From positions 1 through 64,000 of the forward strand of contig JAVBVS010000031.1 in NCBI GenBank assembly GCA_036677805.1: a stretch of 64,000 nt of DNA, read 5' to 3'. The notes beneath the pieces are model-generated. The model was not told where the DNA came from, ran no database searches, and saw only the letters and a program-made list of their open reading frames with translations. A program made the position numbers and the translations under genes. Shown in pieces: positions 26,808-35,110 of this stretch. This DNA is from SIG78 sp036677805 (GTDB lineage Bacteria > Verrucomicrobiota > Lentisphaeria > Victivallales > Victivallaceae). Within the stretch, counting starts at the first letter, position 1; every line of letters starts with the position of its first letter.

Positions 26808-28301
26808 TTACAGCACCGGGGTGAACAATGCCGCGAAATATTCCAGCATCTTGCGCCAGAGCCTGCGGCGGGCCAGGCGCATCGGAGTGAGCTTGCGCGA
26901 ACCGGCGAATTCGCGCAGGAACTGGTTGCACAAATCCGGAACGAAGTTGGAGCCTTCGAAGCAGAAATCAAGTTCGAAATTGAGCCGGAAACTGCGGCTG
27001 TCGCAGTTGCTCGACCCCATGAACCCCCATTCCGAATCGACCAGCAGCGCTTTGGCGTGGGAGAAAATTCCGCGTTTTTCGTAAATCATCACTCCGCTGT
27101 CCAGCAGTTTCCGGTAATAGTTGCGCGCCGCGCAGTCGACCAGAAAATGGTTGTTGACCGCGGGCACCACAATCCGGACCGAAACACCGCGCGCCGCCGC
27201 CATGCACAAGGCGTCGATGTAATCGCCGCCCGGCACCAGATAGGGGGTCAGAATCCACAGTTCCCGTTCCGCCAGCGCCGCCGCGCTGAAGAAAAGCTGG
27301 CGGGTGCCTTCGAAGATGTTGCCCGGGCCGCTGGGCAGGACCCGGAGCGTCGCGTTTCCGGTTTTTTCCGGAACCGGAAAATCTTCCGGCAGGGTGCATT
27401 CCCGCCAGTGCCGCCGGATGGTGTAGACCCAGTCGTGAAAAAAGCTGAAGGTGAATTGCGACACCGCCGGCCCGGTGATCCGACAGTGGAGGTCATGGAT
27501 GTAGCGCGACGGCGGCACCCGCTTCAAACGCTCGTTTTCGGCCGAGATGTTGACCCCGCCGACGTAGGCGACCCGACCGTCGACGATCAACAGCTTGCGG
27601 TGGTTGCGCAGCTGGAATTTCCACGGTGCGAACAAATTGACCGGAGAGAAGGCCCGGATCTGAAAATTCTTCTGCCGCAAAAAAAGGCGGCTTCGGAAAT
27701 AGTGCGAAAAGTAGCTTTTGAAGCTGCCGAAGCTGTCGAACAGCACCTTGACGTCCACGCCGGCCTGCGCCCGTTCCTCCAATGCCGCCATGAAAGCCTG
27801 TCCCACTTCATCGCTGTTCAGGATGAACGACTGCATCCGGATGCAGTGCCTGGCTTCCCGGATGTCCGCCAGCATCCGCGGATAGACCGCGGTGCCGTCG
27901 CGCAGCATCTCCAGATGGTTGCCGTTCAAGGCCGGATTTTCCGGAAAAAGCCGGTCCAGCGTCCGCATCCGGCATGAATTCGCCTGCTCCGGCGTAATCC
28001 GGAAGGCCGCCAGTTCGCGCCGCACCCGGTCGAAATTGCGCCCGGCGTTGCTCGATTCGCCGGAGAGAGTGTCTTTGAGCGACAGGACCACATTGCGCAC
28101 ATGCTCCAGCCGGGTGATGCCGAAAATCAGGTAGAAGATCACCCCGAATACCGGAACGAAGGCCACCAGCAGCAGCCAGAAGGTCGACTGCTGGGGATTC
28201 TCGTGCTTGGAAATCAGAATGTGCACCATGACCGCCAGATGCAGCGCAACCAGCACGCCGCTCCACAGCCAATCCCAGGTCAGGCCGGGCAAACTCCACA
28301 T
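26808..28301 (-). CDS. cls: Cardiolipin synthase (phospholipase D family)
   Basis: A 497-residue inner-membrane enzyme that condenses phosphatidylglycerol into cardiolipin. Two HKD motifs are present: NHRKLLIVDG with His234 and SHAKALLVDS with His415. Two N-terminal membrane helices (about 10-30 and 40-62, FWLLLVAFVPVFGVIFYLIFG) are typical of bacterial Cls. Length and order match the ClsA type. It lies 31 bases downstream of the HisA-type gene and 16 bases upstream of the U32 gene, all on the minus strand, so the three are probably cotranscribed. Confidence 0.95.
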   Translation of the reverse strand: MWSLPGLTWDWLWSGVLVALHLAVMVHILISKHENPQQSTFWLLLVAFVPVFGVIFYLIFGITRLEHVRNVVLSLKDTLSGESSNAGRNFDRVRRELAAFRITPEQANSCRMRTLDRLFPENPALNGNHLEMLRDGTAVYPRMLADIREARHCIRMQSFILNSDEVGQAFMAALEERAQAGVDVKVLFDSFGSFKSYFSHYFRSRLFLRQKNFQIRAFSPVNLFAPWKFQLRNHRKLLIVDGRVAYVGGVNISAENERLKRVPPSRYIHDLHCRITGPAVSQFTFSFFHDWVYTIRRHWRECTLPEDFPVPEKTGNATLRVLPSGPGNIFEGTRQLFFSAAALAERELWILTPYLVPGGDYIDALCMAAARGVSVRIVVPAVNNHFLVDCAARNYYRKLLDSGVMIYEKRGIFSHAKALLVDSEWGFMGSSNCDSRSFRLNFELDFCFEGSNFVPDLCNQFLREFAGSRKLTPMRLARRRLWRKMLEYFAALFTPVL

Positions 28302-28332
28302 CGATCACTCTCCCGCATTTCAGGGTGTCCGG

Positions 28333-29088
28333 TTATTCCGTCCGCGCCGCCGCGATCCGGCGGTAACTCAACGGCCCGCCGAAAATATCCAGTGCGCTGC
28401 CGACGGTGAAATCGATCCGGTTCCGGCCAGCTTCGCGGATGCGGTCGATATCCTCATAGGTCGCCACGCCTCCGGCGTAGACGCAGGGCACCGGGGCATA
28501 TTCGGCCAGCAACGCGATCAGCTCCGGATCGATGCCCGCCATCTTGCCCTCCACGTCCACCGCGTGGACCAGAAATTCGCAGCAGTACTTGCTCAGCCGC
28601 TCCAGCGTCGGCCGGTCGATCCGGGTGGCGGTGAACTGCTGCCAGCGGTCGAAAACGATCAGGTACCCGTTGTCACGTTTGCGGCAGCTCAGGTCGAGCA
28701 CCAGTTGGTCTCTCGGCACGGTCCGTTGCAGTTCCTTCAGCCGGGTTTCGGAAACTTCGCCGTCGGCGATCATATAACTGGTCACGATCACCTGGCTGGC
28801 GCCCGCGTCCAGGAACCGCCGGGCATTGCCGGGATGGATGCCGCCGCCAACCTGAAGCCCGCCGGGATAGGCCCGGAGTGCGCTCAGCGCAGCCTCTTCG
28901 TTGCCGGGGCCGAGCATGATCACGTGGCCTCCGGCGAGGCGGTCGGCGCGATACATCCGCGCAAAATAGGCCGAATCGTGCTCGGACTCGAAGTTGGTGC
29001 GCAGCCCGGCGCCGTCGGCGCTGAGGGTGCCGCCGACAATCTGCTTGACTTTGCCGTCATGCAGATCGATGCAGGGACGGAACCGCAT
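28333..29088 (-). CDS. hisA: ProFAR isomerase, eukaryotic-type HisA (HIS6-like)
   Basis: A 251-residue TIM-barrel enzyme for the fourth step of histidine synthesis, opening the ribose ring of ProFAR to PRFAR. RPCIDLHDGKVKQIVGG, GGHVIMLGPGN, LQVGGGIHPGNA and PCVYAGGVATYEDI are the phosphate-binding and catalytic segments. The form with KVKQIVGGTL, and the insertion FDRWQQFTATRID, match the HIS6 type of fungi and plants rather than standard bacterial HisA. ATG 29088 has GAAGGAAAG upstream. It heads the run with cls and U32. hisB, hisC and hisD are in other units of this window. Confidence 0.88.
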   Translation of the reverse strand: MRFRPCIDLHDGKVKQIVGGTLSADGAGLRTNFESEHDSAYFARMYRADRLAGGHVIMLGPGNEEAALSALRAYPGGLQVGGGIHPGNARRFLDAGASQVIVTSYMIADGEVSETRLKELQRTVPRDQLVLDLSCRKRDNGYLIVFDRWQQFTATRIDRPTLERLSKYCCEFLVHAVDVEGKMAGIDPELIALLAEYAPVPCVYAGGVATYEDIDRIREAGRNRIDFTVGSALDIFGGPLSYRRIAAARTE

Positions 29089-29283
29089 AAAAAATCTTTC
29101 CTTCAAAAATAAAACAAATCCGGACGTTGCCAACGACCGGATGTTGATGGATGCGAAACTGCTTGAAAAAAGGCATCTTATCGCCTTGACTCAGCCGTTT
29201 TTTTGCCCGCCCGCCGGCAACGGTACTGACTTTTGACAGCCAGAGCCGCCGCGATGTTGCCGCGCCTGTCCGGCGGCGGGGCG

Positions 29284-29306
29284 AAAAAACCGATCCGGAA
29301 GCGGAT
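29284..29306 (-). terminator. Probable terminator of the GH2-like gene
   Basis: Minus strand: ATCCG-CTTC-CGGAT, then CGG and six T. A larger repeat GCGGATTC/GAATCCGC (29301-29308 and 29327-29334) overlaps it and could form an alternative stem. It lies about 45 bases after the GH2 stop. The rest of the 29089-29350 gap holds no gene that I can support. Confidence 0.5.
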
Positions 29307-29350
29307 TCACGCCCGAATCCGGACGCGAATCCGCCTGCCGTGGCGGTGGA

Positions 29351-31963
29351 TTACTTCTTTTTCTTGTCGTCGACCGCCAGCTTGTTGGCCTGATGCTTGA
29401 GCCAGACGTCCTGCTCTTTGACCTCTTCGCCGATGTAGGCCAGCGCTTCGTTCCAGTATTTCAGCGATTCGAGCGGTTCTTCGTCGAGCTGCCAGTACTG
29501 GGTCATGCGCCGTTCCTTGACGATCGGGCCTTCGCCCTTCTTGAGCAGATAGTCGCTCAGCGCCTTGGCCGAAATTTCCGCCTTCGGCGCGAACCGCTTG
29601 CTCGCCAGGTACTTCATGATCGATTCGAACATCCCGACCGTTTCCGGATCGTTATGGTTCAGTCCGGTGAAGTTGAAGCCGCTGACCAGCAGCCGGCCCT
29701 TGCCGACCTTGAGTTCGAAGAGATAGCCGAACTTGCGCATGGTGTAGGCCGGCTGGAGTTCCGAAAGCTTGAAGTTGTAGACGTCGAAGCGGTCGCGCAC
29801 CGCGCGGTCCACGCCTTCCATGATCGGTTCGACCTTGACCGGGAAATCGTCCAGGATCACCTTGTCCGAGTCGTTGATCAGATTGGCGAACTGCATGTCG
29901 ACGAAGCCGTCGTTGGGGAAGTTCGCCCAGGCGCCGGAGCTGCGCGTGAAGGCGCCGGAGTTGTGGCCGCGGTCCCAGATGATCGCCTTGAAGCGGTCCC
30001 AGACCGCCGGCAGATAGTATTTTTCCTTGGGCGCGCGCACCTTGCGGTCGCGGGTCACCGGGACGCGGTACATCACCCAGGCGTCGCCGCCCTTGGCGAC
30101 ATGATCGATCAGCGCCTTGCTGAAACGGTTGGCGATCATGAGCTGTGCGCCGGCTTTCTGGGCGAGCTGCGGATAACGCACGTTCGGGAAGACTTCGTCG
30201 AGCTGCATGTCGACGTCCATCTTCGGGAAGGCCTTCGCGTTGTCCGGGAAGCTCCAGAGGTTCCAATTGTTGTCGACCACGGTCTTGCCGGCTTCGTCGA
30301 CCAGCTCGAAAACCAGCTTGTAGGCCGCGGCTTTGCCCGGCGCGGGCATCTTGAGCGTCAGTTCGCAGATGTCGTGGCGGCCGCGTTCAATCAGGTCGAC
30401 GTTCGGGAAGTCGCCGCTCAGCACCGGGTTGCCCTTGGCGTCCTGAAGCGTGAACCGGAAGGTCATCACGCCCGAAAGTTCCGCCGAGAAGTGGGACACG
30501 ATCACCGGAATCAGCAGCTTTTCGCCTTCGAAGAAGACCCGGCGCGACATATCCGCCAGCAGCACGGTATCGCCGTTGAACTTGCGGAACTGGACTTCGT
30601 CGATGCCCTTCTTGTCGTCGAAGCAGTCGACGATGCCATTGGAGTTTTCATAGCGGTCGGTGTCGCAGAACTGAAGGAAATGGAAGCCGCTGAGAATCTT
30701 GCTCCGGCGGGCCGCTTCGAGGCCCAGCTTCCAGGCCAGCAGCTGGAAACGGTCGGAGGCTTTCTTCATCAGGTCGTACTCGCTCCTGCTGAATCCTTTG
30801 AGCGCGATCAGCTTCTTCAGTTCGCCGATCCACCACGGCTTGCTTTCCGGGCAGAACTTGTCGAATTTCTTTTCCAGGGAGTCGAGATCGCGCAACCCGG
30901 CGTAATGGCAGATTTCGTGCGCCAGCACCGGACGGCGCGACGGCACTTTGCGCGCAATTTTCCAATTTTCCGCTTCGCTTGCGTCCTTGACGATCATCGG
31001 AATGCCAGACGCCGAACCGGAGATGATCCAGTTCTGCGGATTTTCGAACATGTTGTAGCTGTGGCCCCAGGGATAGAAGTAGCTCATGTGCTGAACGTCG
31101 AGGTCGACGCTGCGGCGGTCGAATTCGCCGCGGCTGCAGGTGTCGAGGAAGAAGCGCGACGGATCGAGCTCATGGGTCATTTCGTAGAATTCCTGGCAGA
31201 TCGGATTGCGGCCGGGATGATCGATTTCGTTGCCCATGCAGTAGACCATCAAACTGGTGCAGTTGCGCAGGCGCTTGACCATGTCGATCCATTCGTCGCG
31301 GTTGAGCAGCGACCCCTGGGCGTCCATGGTGGAACGTTCCTTCTGATACTTGCCGTAGTACTTGCGCATTTCGACGTGGATCAGGATGCCGAGATCGTCG
31401 GCGGCCTGGAAGCATTCCATCGGCGGCACGAAGGAATGGAAGCGGATGAAGTTGAAGCCGTAGAGCTTCATCATGCGCATGTATTTGGCATAGTATTCGT
31501 ACATGCCGAGATTGGCCAGGTCCGGATGGTCGTGGGCTTCGCGGCCGCGGATCACGCCGCGCAGGAAGAGGTTTTCATTGTTGAGGTAGAACGATTCGGT
31601 GGTCACCGAATATTTGCGCATCCCGAACCGGATCGAGCACTCTTCGGTCTTGCCCTTGACCGTAAGGATGGTCTTGAAGGTGTACAGATACGGGGTGTTC
31701 ACGTTCCACGGCTTGAAATTCCTGATCGCTTCGGCGGTCTTGAAGAGCTTCTTCGCTTTGAAGTCGGTCGAGCTGCCCGAAGCGATCTTCTTGCCTTTGT
31801 CCAGCACTTCCCAGGCGATCTTTTCACAGCCCGCCGGAGCGGTGATCTGCATTGCGACCTTGCCTTCGTCGTACAGCGGATGGACGAAAATATCATCGAA
31901 GTTTTCGCCCCAGACATTCTTCGGAATTTCAGTGATGAACTGGAATTCTTTTTTCTCAGCCAT
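29351..31963 (-). CDS. GH2-like beta-glycosidase lacking the N-terminal sugar-binding domain and signal peptide
   Basis: An 870-residue protein related to beta-galactosidase/beta-glucuronidase. It begins directly in the Ig-like domain (VWGENFDDIFVHPLYDEG to GMRKYSV, about residues 15-110). The TIM barrel follows with the expected catalytic acid Glu246 in MGNEIDHPG and nucleophile Glu350 in AHEICHYAG. The C-terminal 400 residues hold a sandwich and a ThuA/glutamine-amidotransferase-like region (GRLLVSGFNFTG). Normal GH2 enzymes have a sandwich of about 180 residues before the Ig domain; here it is absent. No signal peptide is visible, so it should act in the cytoplasm. GCGAGGG precedes the ATG at 31963. 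Confidence 0.82.
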   Translation of the reverse strand: MAEKKEFQFITEIPKNVWGENFDDIFVHPLYDEGKVAMQITAPAGCEKIAWEVLDKGKKIASGSSTDFKAKKLFKTAEAIRNFKPWNVNTPYLYTFKTILTVKGKTEECSIRFGMRKYSVTTESFYLNNENLFLRGVIRGREAHDHPDLANLGMYEYYAKYMRMMKLYGFNFIRFHSFVPPMECFQAADDLGILIHVEMRKYYGKYQKERSTMDAQGSLLNRDEWIDMVKRLRNCTSLMVYCMGNEIDHPGRNPICQEFYEMTHELDPSRFFLDTCSRGEFDRRSVDLDVQHMSYFYPWGHSYNMFENPQNWIISGSASGIPMIVKDASEAENWKIARKVPSRRPVLAHEICHYAGLRDLDSLEKKFDKFCPESKPWWIGELKKLIALKGFSRSEYDLMKKASDRFQLLAWKLGLEAARRSKILSGFHFLQFCDTDRYENSNGIVDCFDDKKGIDEVQFRKFNGDTVLLADMSRRVFFEGEKLLIPVIVSHFSAELSGVMTFRFTLQDAKGNPVLSGDFPNVDLIERGRHDICELTLKMPAPGKAAAYKLVFELVDEAGKTVVDNNWNLWSFPDNAKAFPKMDVDMQLDEVFPNVRYPQLAQKAGAQLMIANRFSKALIDHVAKGGDAWVMYRVPVTRDRKVRAPKEKYYLPAVWDRFKAIIWDRGHNSGAFTRSSGAWANFPNDGFVDMQFANLINDSDKVILDDFPVKVEPIMEGVDRAVRDRFDVYNFKLSELQPAYTMRKFGYLFELKVGKGRLLVSGFNFTGLNHNDPETVGMFESIMKYLASKRFAPKAEISAKALSDYLLKKGEGPIVKERRMTQYWQLDEEPLESLKYWNEALAYIGEEVKEQDVWLKHQANKLAVDDKKKK

Positions 31964-32032
31964 GATTTTTTCCCTCGCTTGCATTCAACAGTGGTGAAGT
32001 TGTTGCCATTTGTAACACTTGAACAATATATA

Positions 32033-32060
32033 CATATAGTCCAGTCCCGCTTTTTTTCAA
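32033..32060 (-). promoter_or_regulatory. Promoter of the GH2-like gene
   Basis: Minus strand: TTGAAA (32060-32055), 16-base spacer, TATATG (32038-32033), in the divergent region with the portal-like gene. Confidence 0.55.
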
Positions 32061-32176
32061 GCATTTTTTCGCCGGACTTCCGGAAAATACCCGAATTCCC
32101 CGTGCTGAAGCGAGTCAACAAAACCGCTCATGTTGACAAGGCTCCCCTGGTGTAAACCCGAAAGGAAACCGTGATC

Positions 32177-33595
32177 ATGGACTATGAATATCTCTTCCGC
32201 CGCCAGCACCCCTTTTACCGCCGCTGCCGCGACCGCTGGCTGCGGAGCCGGGCCGCCTACGCCGGCGGCGCCGATTATATCCGGCAGGCGTTGATCCAGC
32301 ACGTTTCCGAAGTCGATCTCGAGTTCGCCGAGCGGCTCACCCGCGCCTACTATTTCAATTATCCGCGCAAGATCGCCCGGCTGATCACCCAGTATGTGCT
32401 GGCTTCCGATCCGGTGCGGGCCCGCTGCGACGCCGATCTGGTCGAGGATTTTTCGCGCTCCGGGCTGCGCGCCAACGAAGTCATGCGGCAATTTTCCACG
32501 TTGCTCAACGTCTACGGCTGCGCCTGCGTGCTGGTCGAAATGCCCGCGATCGACGGCGCGGTCGACGCCGAGCGCCGCCGGGACGAAAACCTCCGTCCTT
32601 ATGCCATGGCCGTCGATCCCCTGGCGGTGGTCGACTGGGCCGTCGGCGATGACGGCCGTCTGGAGTGGGCGCTGATCGAGGAACACGATTTCGACAACCG
32701 CTCGCCCTACGGCGAACCCCGGAGCTCGGTCGCGCGGCGGCTGTGGACCCGCGATCACTGGCGCCTTTTCACTCGCGACGAGGCCGGTTCGGTGACGCTC
32801 AAAGCCGAGGGTGAGCACCGGCTCGGCATGGTGCCGCTGCTGCGGGTCGAAGAAGTCGACGGCTATGGCATGAATGCCGGCCACTGGTTCGAGGATGTGG
32901 TGCGGATTTCCGACGCGATCCTGAACAACGAATCCGAAGCGCAGATGAATGTGGTGAAACAGATGTACGGGCTGCTGGTGATCTCGGAGAGTTTTGCTCG
33001 CGGCGCCCGCCCGGTCCGCGACACCCGCGTCTGCGGTGACGGCGAAACCGCCAAATTCAGCCATGTCCTCGCCCGTTCGGCCGCCATCTGGGAGTCGAGC
33101 GAGGAATCCGGCATCAGCCGCTACATCGCTCCCAACGGCGCCGAAACCGCAACCATCCGCAATGAAAACGTCAATCTCAAGGCCGAACTTTTCGACGTGA
33201 TCGGACTGACCCTCGCCCGGGAGAGCCGCTCCGCCCAGAGCGCCGCCAGCAAAGCCTGGGACCACCAGCTGGTCCGTCAGTTTCTGGTCAACCGGGTCGA
33301 TCTGCTCGAACAGACCGAAAGCGCGGTGTGGCAGCTGATGCACCGCTATGATCCGGCGGTTCCGGTCCCGGAGATTTCCTACAATCGTGATTTTTCGATT
33401 TTTGAGCTCAAGGAGTCGATCGAAGGCCTGCTCGATCTGCGCACCATCGACGCCGGACCGGAATATCGGCGCGAAATCGCCCGCGCCGCGCTGGCCATCC
33501 TGGGCCGCTACAAGAAGATTGCACCGGAACGCTTCCAGACTATTCTCGCGGAGATCGCCGCCGCCCATCCCGCCGCGGAGGTGGATCATGAGTGA
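32177..33595 (+). CDS. Phage portal-like protein (DUF4055-like)
   Basis: A 472-residue protein that resembles tailed-phage portal proteins. In the N-terminal 110 residues, RRCRDRWLRSRAAYAGGADYI and RLTRAYYFNYPRKIARLITQYVL fit the pattern of phage portals of the DUF4055 type. The middle has the acidic wing (LRPYAMAVDPLAVVDWAV, RLEWALIEEHDF) and a helical part (RISDAILNNESEAQMNVVKQMYG). Portals form the dodecameric DNA channel of the capsid. ATG 32177 has AAAGGAAACC upstream; GTG 32171 is too close to it. No terminase, capsid, protease or tail gene is nearby, and base composition does not stand out. Overlaps the next gene by eight bases. Could be domesticated. Confidence 0.62.
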   Translation: MDYEYLFRRQHPFYRRCRDRWLRSRAAYAGGADYIRQALIQHVSEVDLEFAERLTRAYYFNYPRKIARLITQYVLASDPVRARCDADLVEDFSRSGLRANEVMRQFSTLLNVYGCACVLVEMPAIDGAVDAERRRDENLRPYAMAVDPLAVVDWAVGDDGRLEWALIEEHDFDNRSPYGEPRSSVARRLWTRDHWRLFTRDEAGSVTLKAEGEHRLGMVPLLRVEEVDGYGMNAGHWFEDVVRISDAILNNESEAQMNVVKQMYGLLVISESFARGARPVRDTRVCGDGETAKFSHVLARSAAIWESSEESGISRYIAPNGAETATIRNENVNLKAELFDVIGLTLARESRSAQSAASKAWDHQLVRQFLVNRVDLLEQTESAVWQLMHRYDPAVPVPEISYNRDFSIFELKESIEGLLDLRTIDAGPEYRREIARAALAILGRYKKIAPERFQTILAEIAAAHPAAEVDHE

Positions 33596-33929
33596 AGGGT
33601 GTGACTGCGATTTCTGGGACCGTTTCTTTGAAGAGCAATGGCTTGAGTCCGTGACGCTGCATATCGTCGCCGACACGCTTCGCGACGGGCAGCCGGTGGT
33701 CCGGGAAAAACGGGAACTCCGGGCGCTGGTTCAGGAGCATTGCGCCGTTTCTCCCGGCCGGGCGGGTTCGACCCGGGCGGGGCTGACCTTCATCATTCCC
33801 GCTGCCGGAGCCAATCCCCGGCCGGGCGACAAAATGGAGTATGGCGGACGGGTTTACGACCTGAAGTCGATCCAGCTCTGCAAAACCGTCCGCGGCCGTC
33901 CGGTGGCCTGCCGCTGCCAGTCGTTCTGA
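33588..33929 (+). CDS. Small phage head-closure/head-tail-joining-like protein
   Basis: A 113-residue protein starting inside the end of the portal-like gene (eight-base overlap), so translation is coupled. The C-terminal half has the pattern of head-closure proteins, with PGDKMEYGGRVYDLKSIQ followed by a Cys-rich end (CKTVRGRPVACRCQSF). The N-terminus has another Cys pair (GCDCDFW). The similarity to the head-tail joining family is by pattern only. Five cysteines, in pairs, are unusual for this family and might bind metal. Together with the portal-like gene it forms an isolated two-gene unit. Confidence 0.5.
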   Translation: MSEGCDCDFWDRFFEEQWLESVTLHIVADTLRDGQPVVREKRELRALVQEHCAVSPGRAGSTRAGLTFIIPAAGANPRPGDKMEYGGRVYDLKSIQLCKTVRGRPVACRCQSF

Positions 33930-34002
33930 ACCGCCGCGCCGTTCCCGGACGGTGCATTTTTTTCAACACCGAGAAAAAACCGGCTTTTCCGCCGCCGTCA
34001 TA

Positions 34003-34030
34003 TTGCAAAATGTCGCCGAAGCGCTAGATT
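34003..34030 (+). promoter_or_regulatory. Promoter of the ABC ATPase gene
   Basis: TTGCAA (34003-34008), 16-base spacer, TAGATT (34025-34030), 20 bases before the ATG at 34051. Confidence 0.5.
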
Positions 34031-34050
34031 ATTCCGGACGGAGCAATCTC

Positions 34051-35022
34051 ATGGCGCTTTTGGAGGTCGAAAACCTGACCGTGGATTACCCGGTGCGCGG
34101 ATCGTGGTTCGCGCGCCGGAAGTTTCTGCGCGCCGTCGACGGGGTGAGCTTCAATCTCGAAGCCGGGGAGACTGTCGGTCTCGTCGGCGAGAGCGGCTGC
34201 GGCAAGAGCACCATCGCCAAGGCGCTGGTGCGGCTGGAGACGCCGTCGGCGGGAACGGTCCGCATCGCCGGGCGGGATATTGCCGCGCTGCATGGCGGCG
34301 AGCTCCGGACGGCGCGCAAGGATTTTCAGATGGTTTTTCAGGACCCCTACGGTTCGCTCAATCCCCGCCTTTCGATCCGCTACGCCATCGAAGAGGTGCT
34401 CAAGCTCCATACCGGCCTCGATGCCGCCGGGCGCGTCGCGCGCATCGGCGAACTCCTGGGCATGGTCGGGCTTGAATCCGAGCAGATGAACCGCTACCCC
34501 CATCAATTTTCCGGCGGCCAGCGTCAGCGCATCGGCATTGCCCGCGCGCTGGCCGCCTCGCCGCGGCTCCTGATCGCCGACGAACCGGTTTCCGCGCTCG
34601 ATGTGAGCGTCCAGGCCGCGATCATCAATCTGTTGAGCGACATCCGGCGCCGGACCGGCACCGCGCTGCTGTTCATTGCCCACGACCTGGCGGTGGTCGA
34701 GCACATCAGCGACCGTATTCTGGTGATGTATCTGGGCCGGGTGGTCGAGTCGGCTCCGGCGCGCGAACTCTGCCGCCGTCCCCGCCATCCCTACACCCGG
34801 GCGCTGCTGTCGGCGGTGCCGACGCTCGACCCCGGACGCAAGGCCAGAATCGTGCTGCATGGCGATGTGCCGTCGCCGCTTGCGCCGCCACCCGGGTGCA
34901 CTTTTCACCCCCGCTGCCCCTACGCCGTCGACCGTTGCCGGAGCGAACGTCCGGAGCTGACGGAAATCGTACCGGGCCATTGCGCGCGGTGTTTTTTTCC
35001 GCCGGGGGCTTCCGGAGAATAA
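34051..35022 (+). CDS. Oligopeptide/dipeptide ABC transporter ATPase (OppF/DppF type)
   Basis: A 323-residue cytoplasmic ATPase. Walker A is GESGCGKST, the Q-loop is MVFQDPYGSLNPR, the signature is FSGGQRQRIGIARAL, Walker B is LLIADEPVSALD and the switch His is FIAHDLAVV. The C-terminal oligo_HPY domain is present (PYTRALLSAVP, then CTFHPRCPYAVDRC, whose cysteines may hold an Fe-S cluster). Opp-type importers need a second ATPase, two permeases and a binding protein, none of which are in this window. I chose ATG 34051 with GGAG upstream over the frame open to 33952. Confidence 0.93.
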   Translation: MALLEVENLTVDYPVRGSWFARRKFLRAVDGVSFNLEAGETVGLVGESGCGKSTIAKALVRLETPSAGTVRIAGRDIAALHGGELRTARKDFQMVFQDPYGSLNPRLSIRYAIEEVLKLHTGLDAAGRVARIGELLGMVGLESEQMNRYPHQFSGGQRQRIGIARALAASPRLLIADEPVSALDVSVQAAIINLLSDIRRRTGTALLFIAHDLAVVEHISDRILVMYLGRVVESAPARELCRRPRHPYTRALLSAVPTLDPGRKARIVLHGDVPSPLAPPPGCTFHPRCPYAVDRCRSERPELTEIVPGHCARCFFPPGASGE

Positions 35023-35037
35023 AATTGCGGTTTTTTC

Positions 35038-35066
35038 TTGCGCCTCCGCCATGGACGGTGTATATT
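35038..35066 (+). promoter_or_regulatory. Promoter of ilvE-panC-hisD
   Basis: TTGCGC (35038-35043), 17-base spacer, TATATT (35061-35066), about 45 bases before the ilvE ATG, which itself has AGAGGAGGAG as a strong ribosome-binding site. Confidence 0.6.
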
Positions 35067-35110
35067 AAAACAGTTTATTTCCGCATCACCTGCAGAGGAG
35101 GAGCAACTTT

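Noticed and set aside
32133..32156. TTGACA near TGTAAA as promoter of the portal-like gene
   Set aside because: The spacing is only 12 bases, too short for sigma-70. The flanking GTCAAC/GTTGAC pair is weak.
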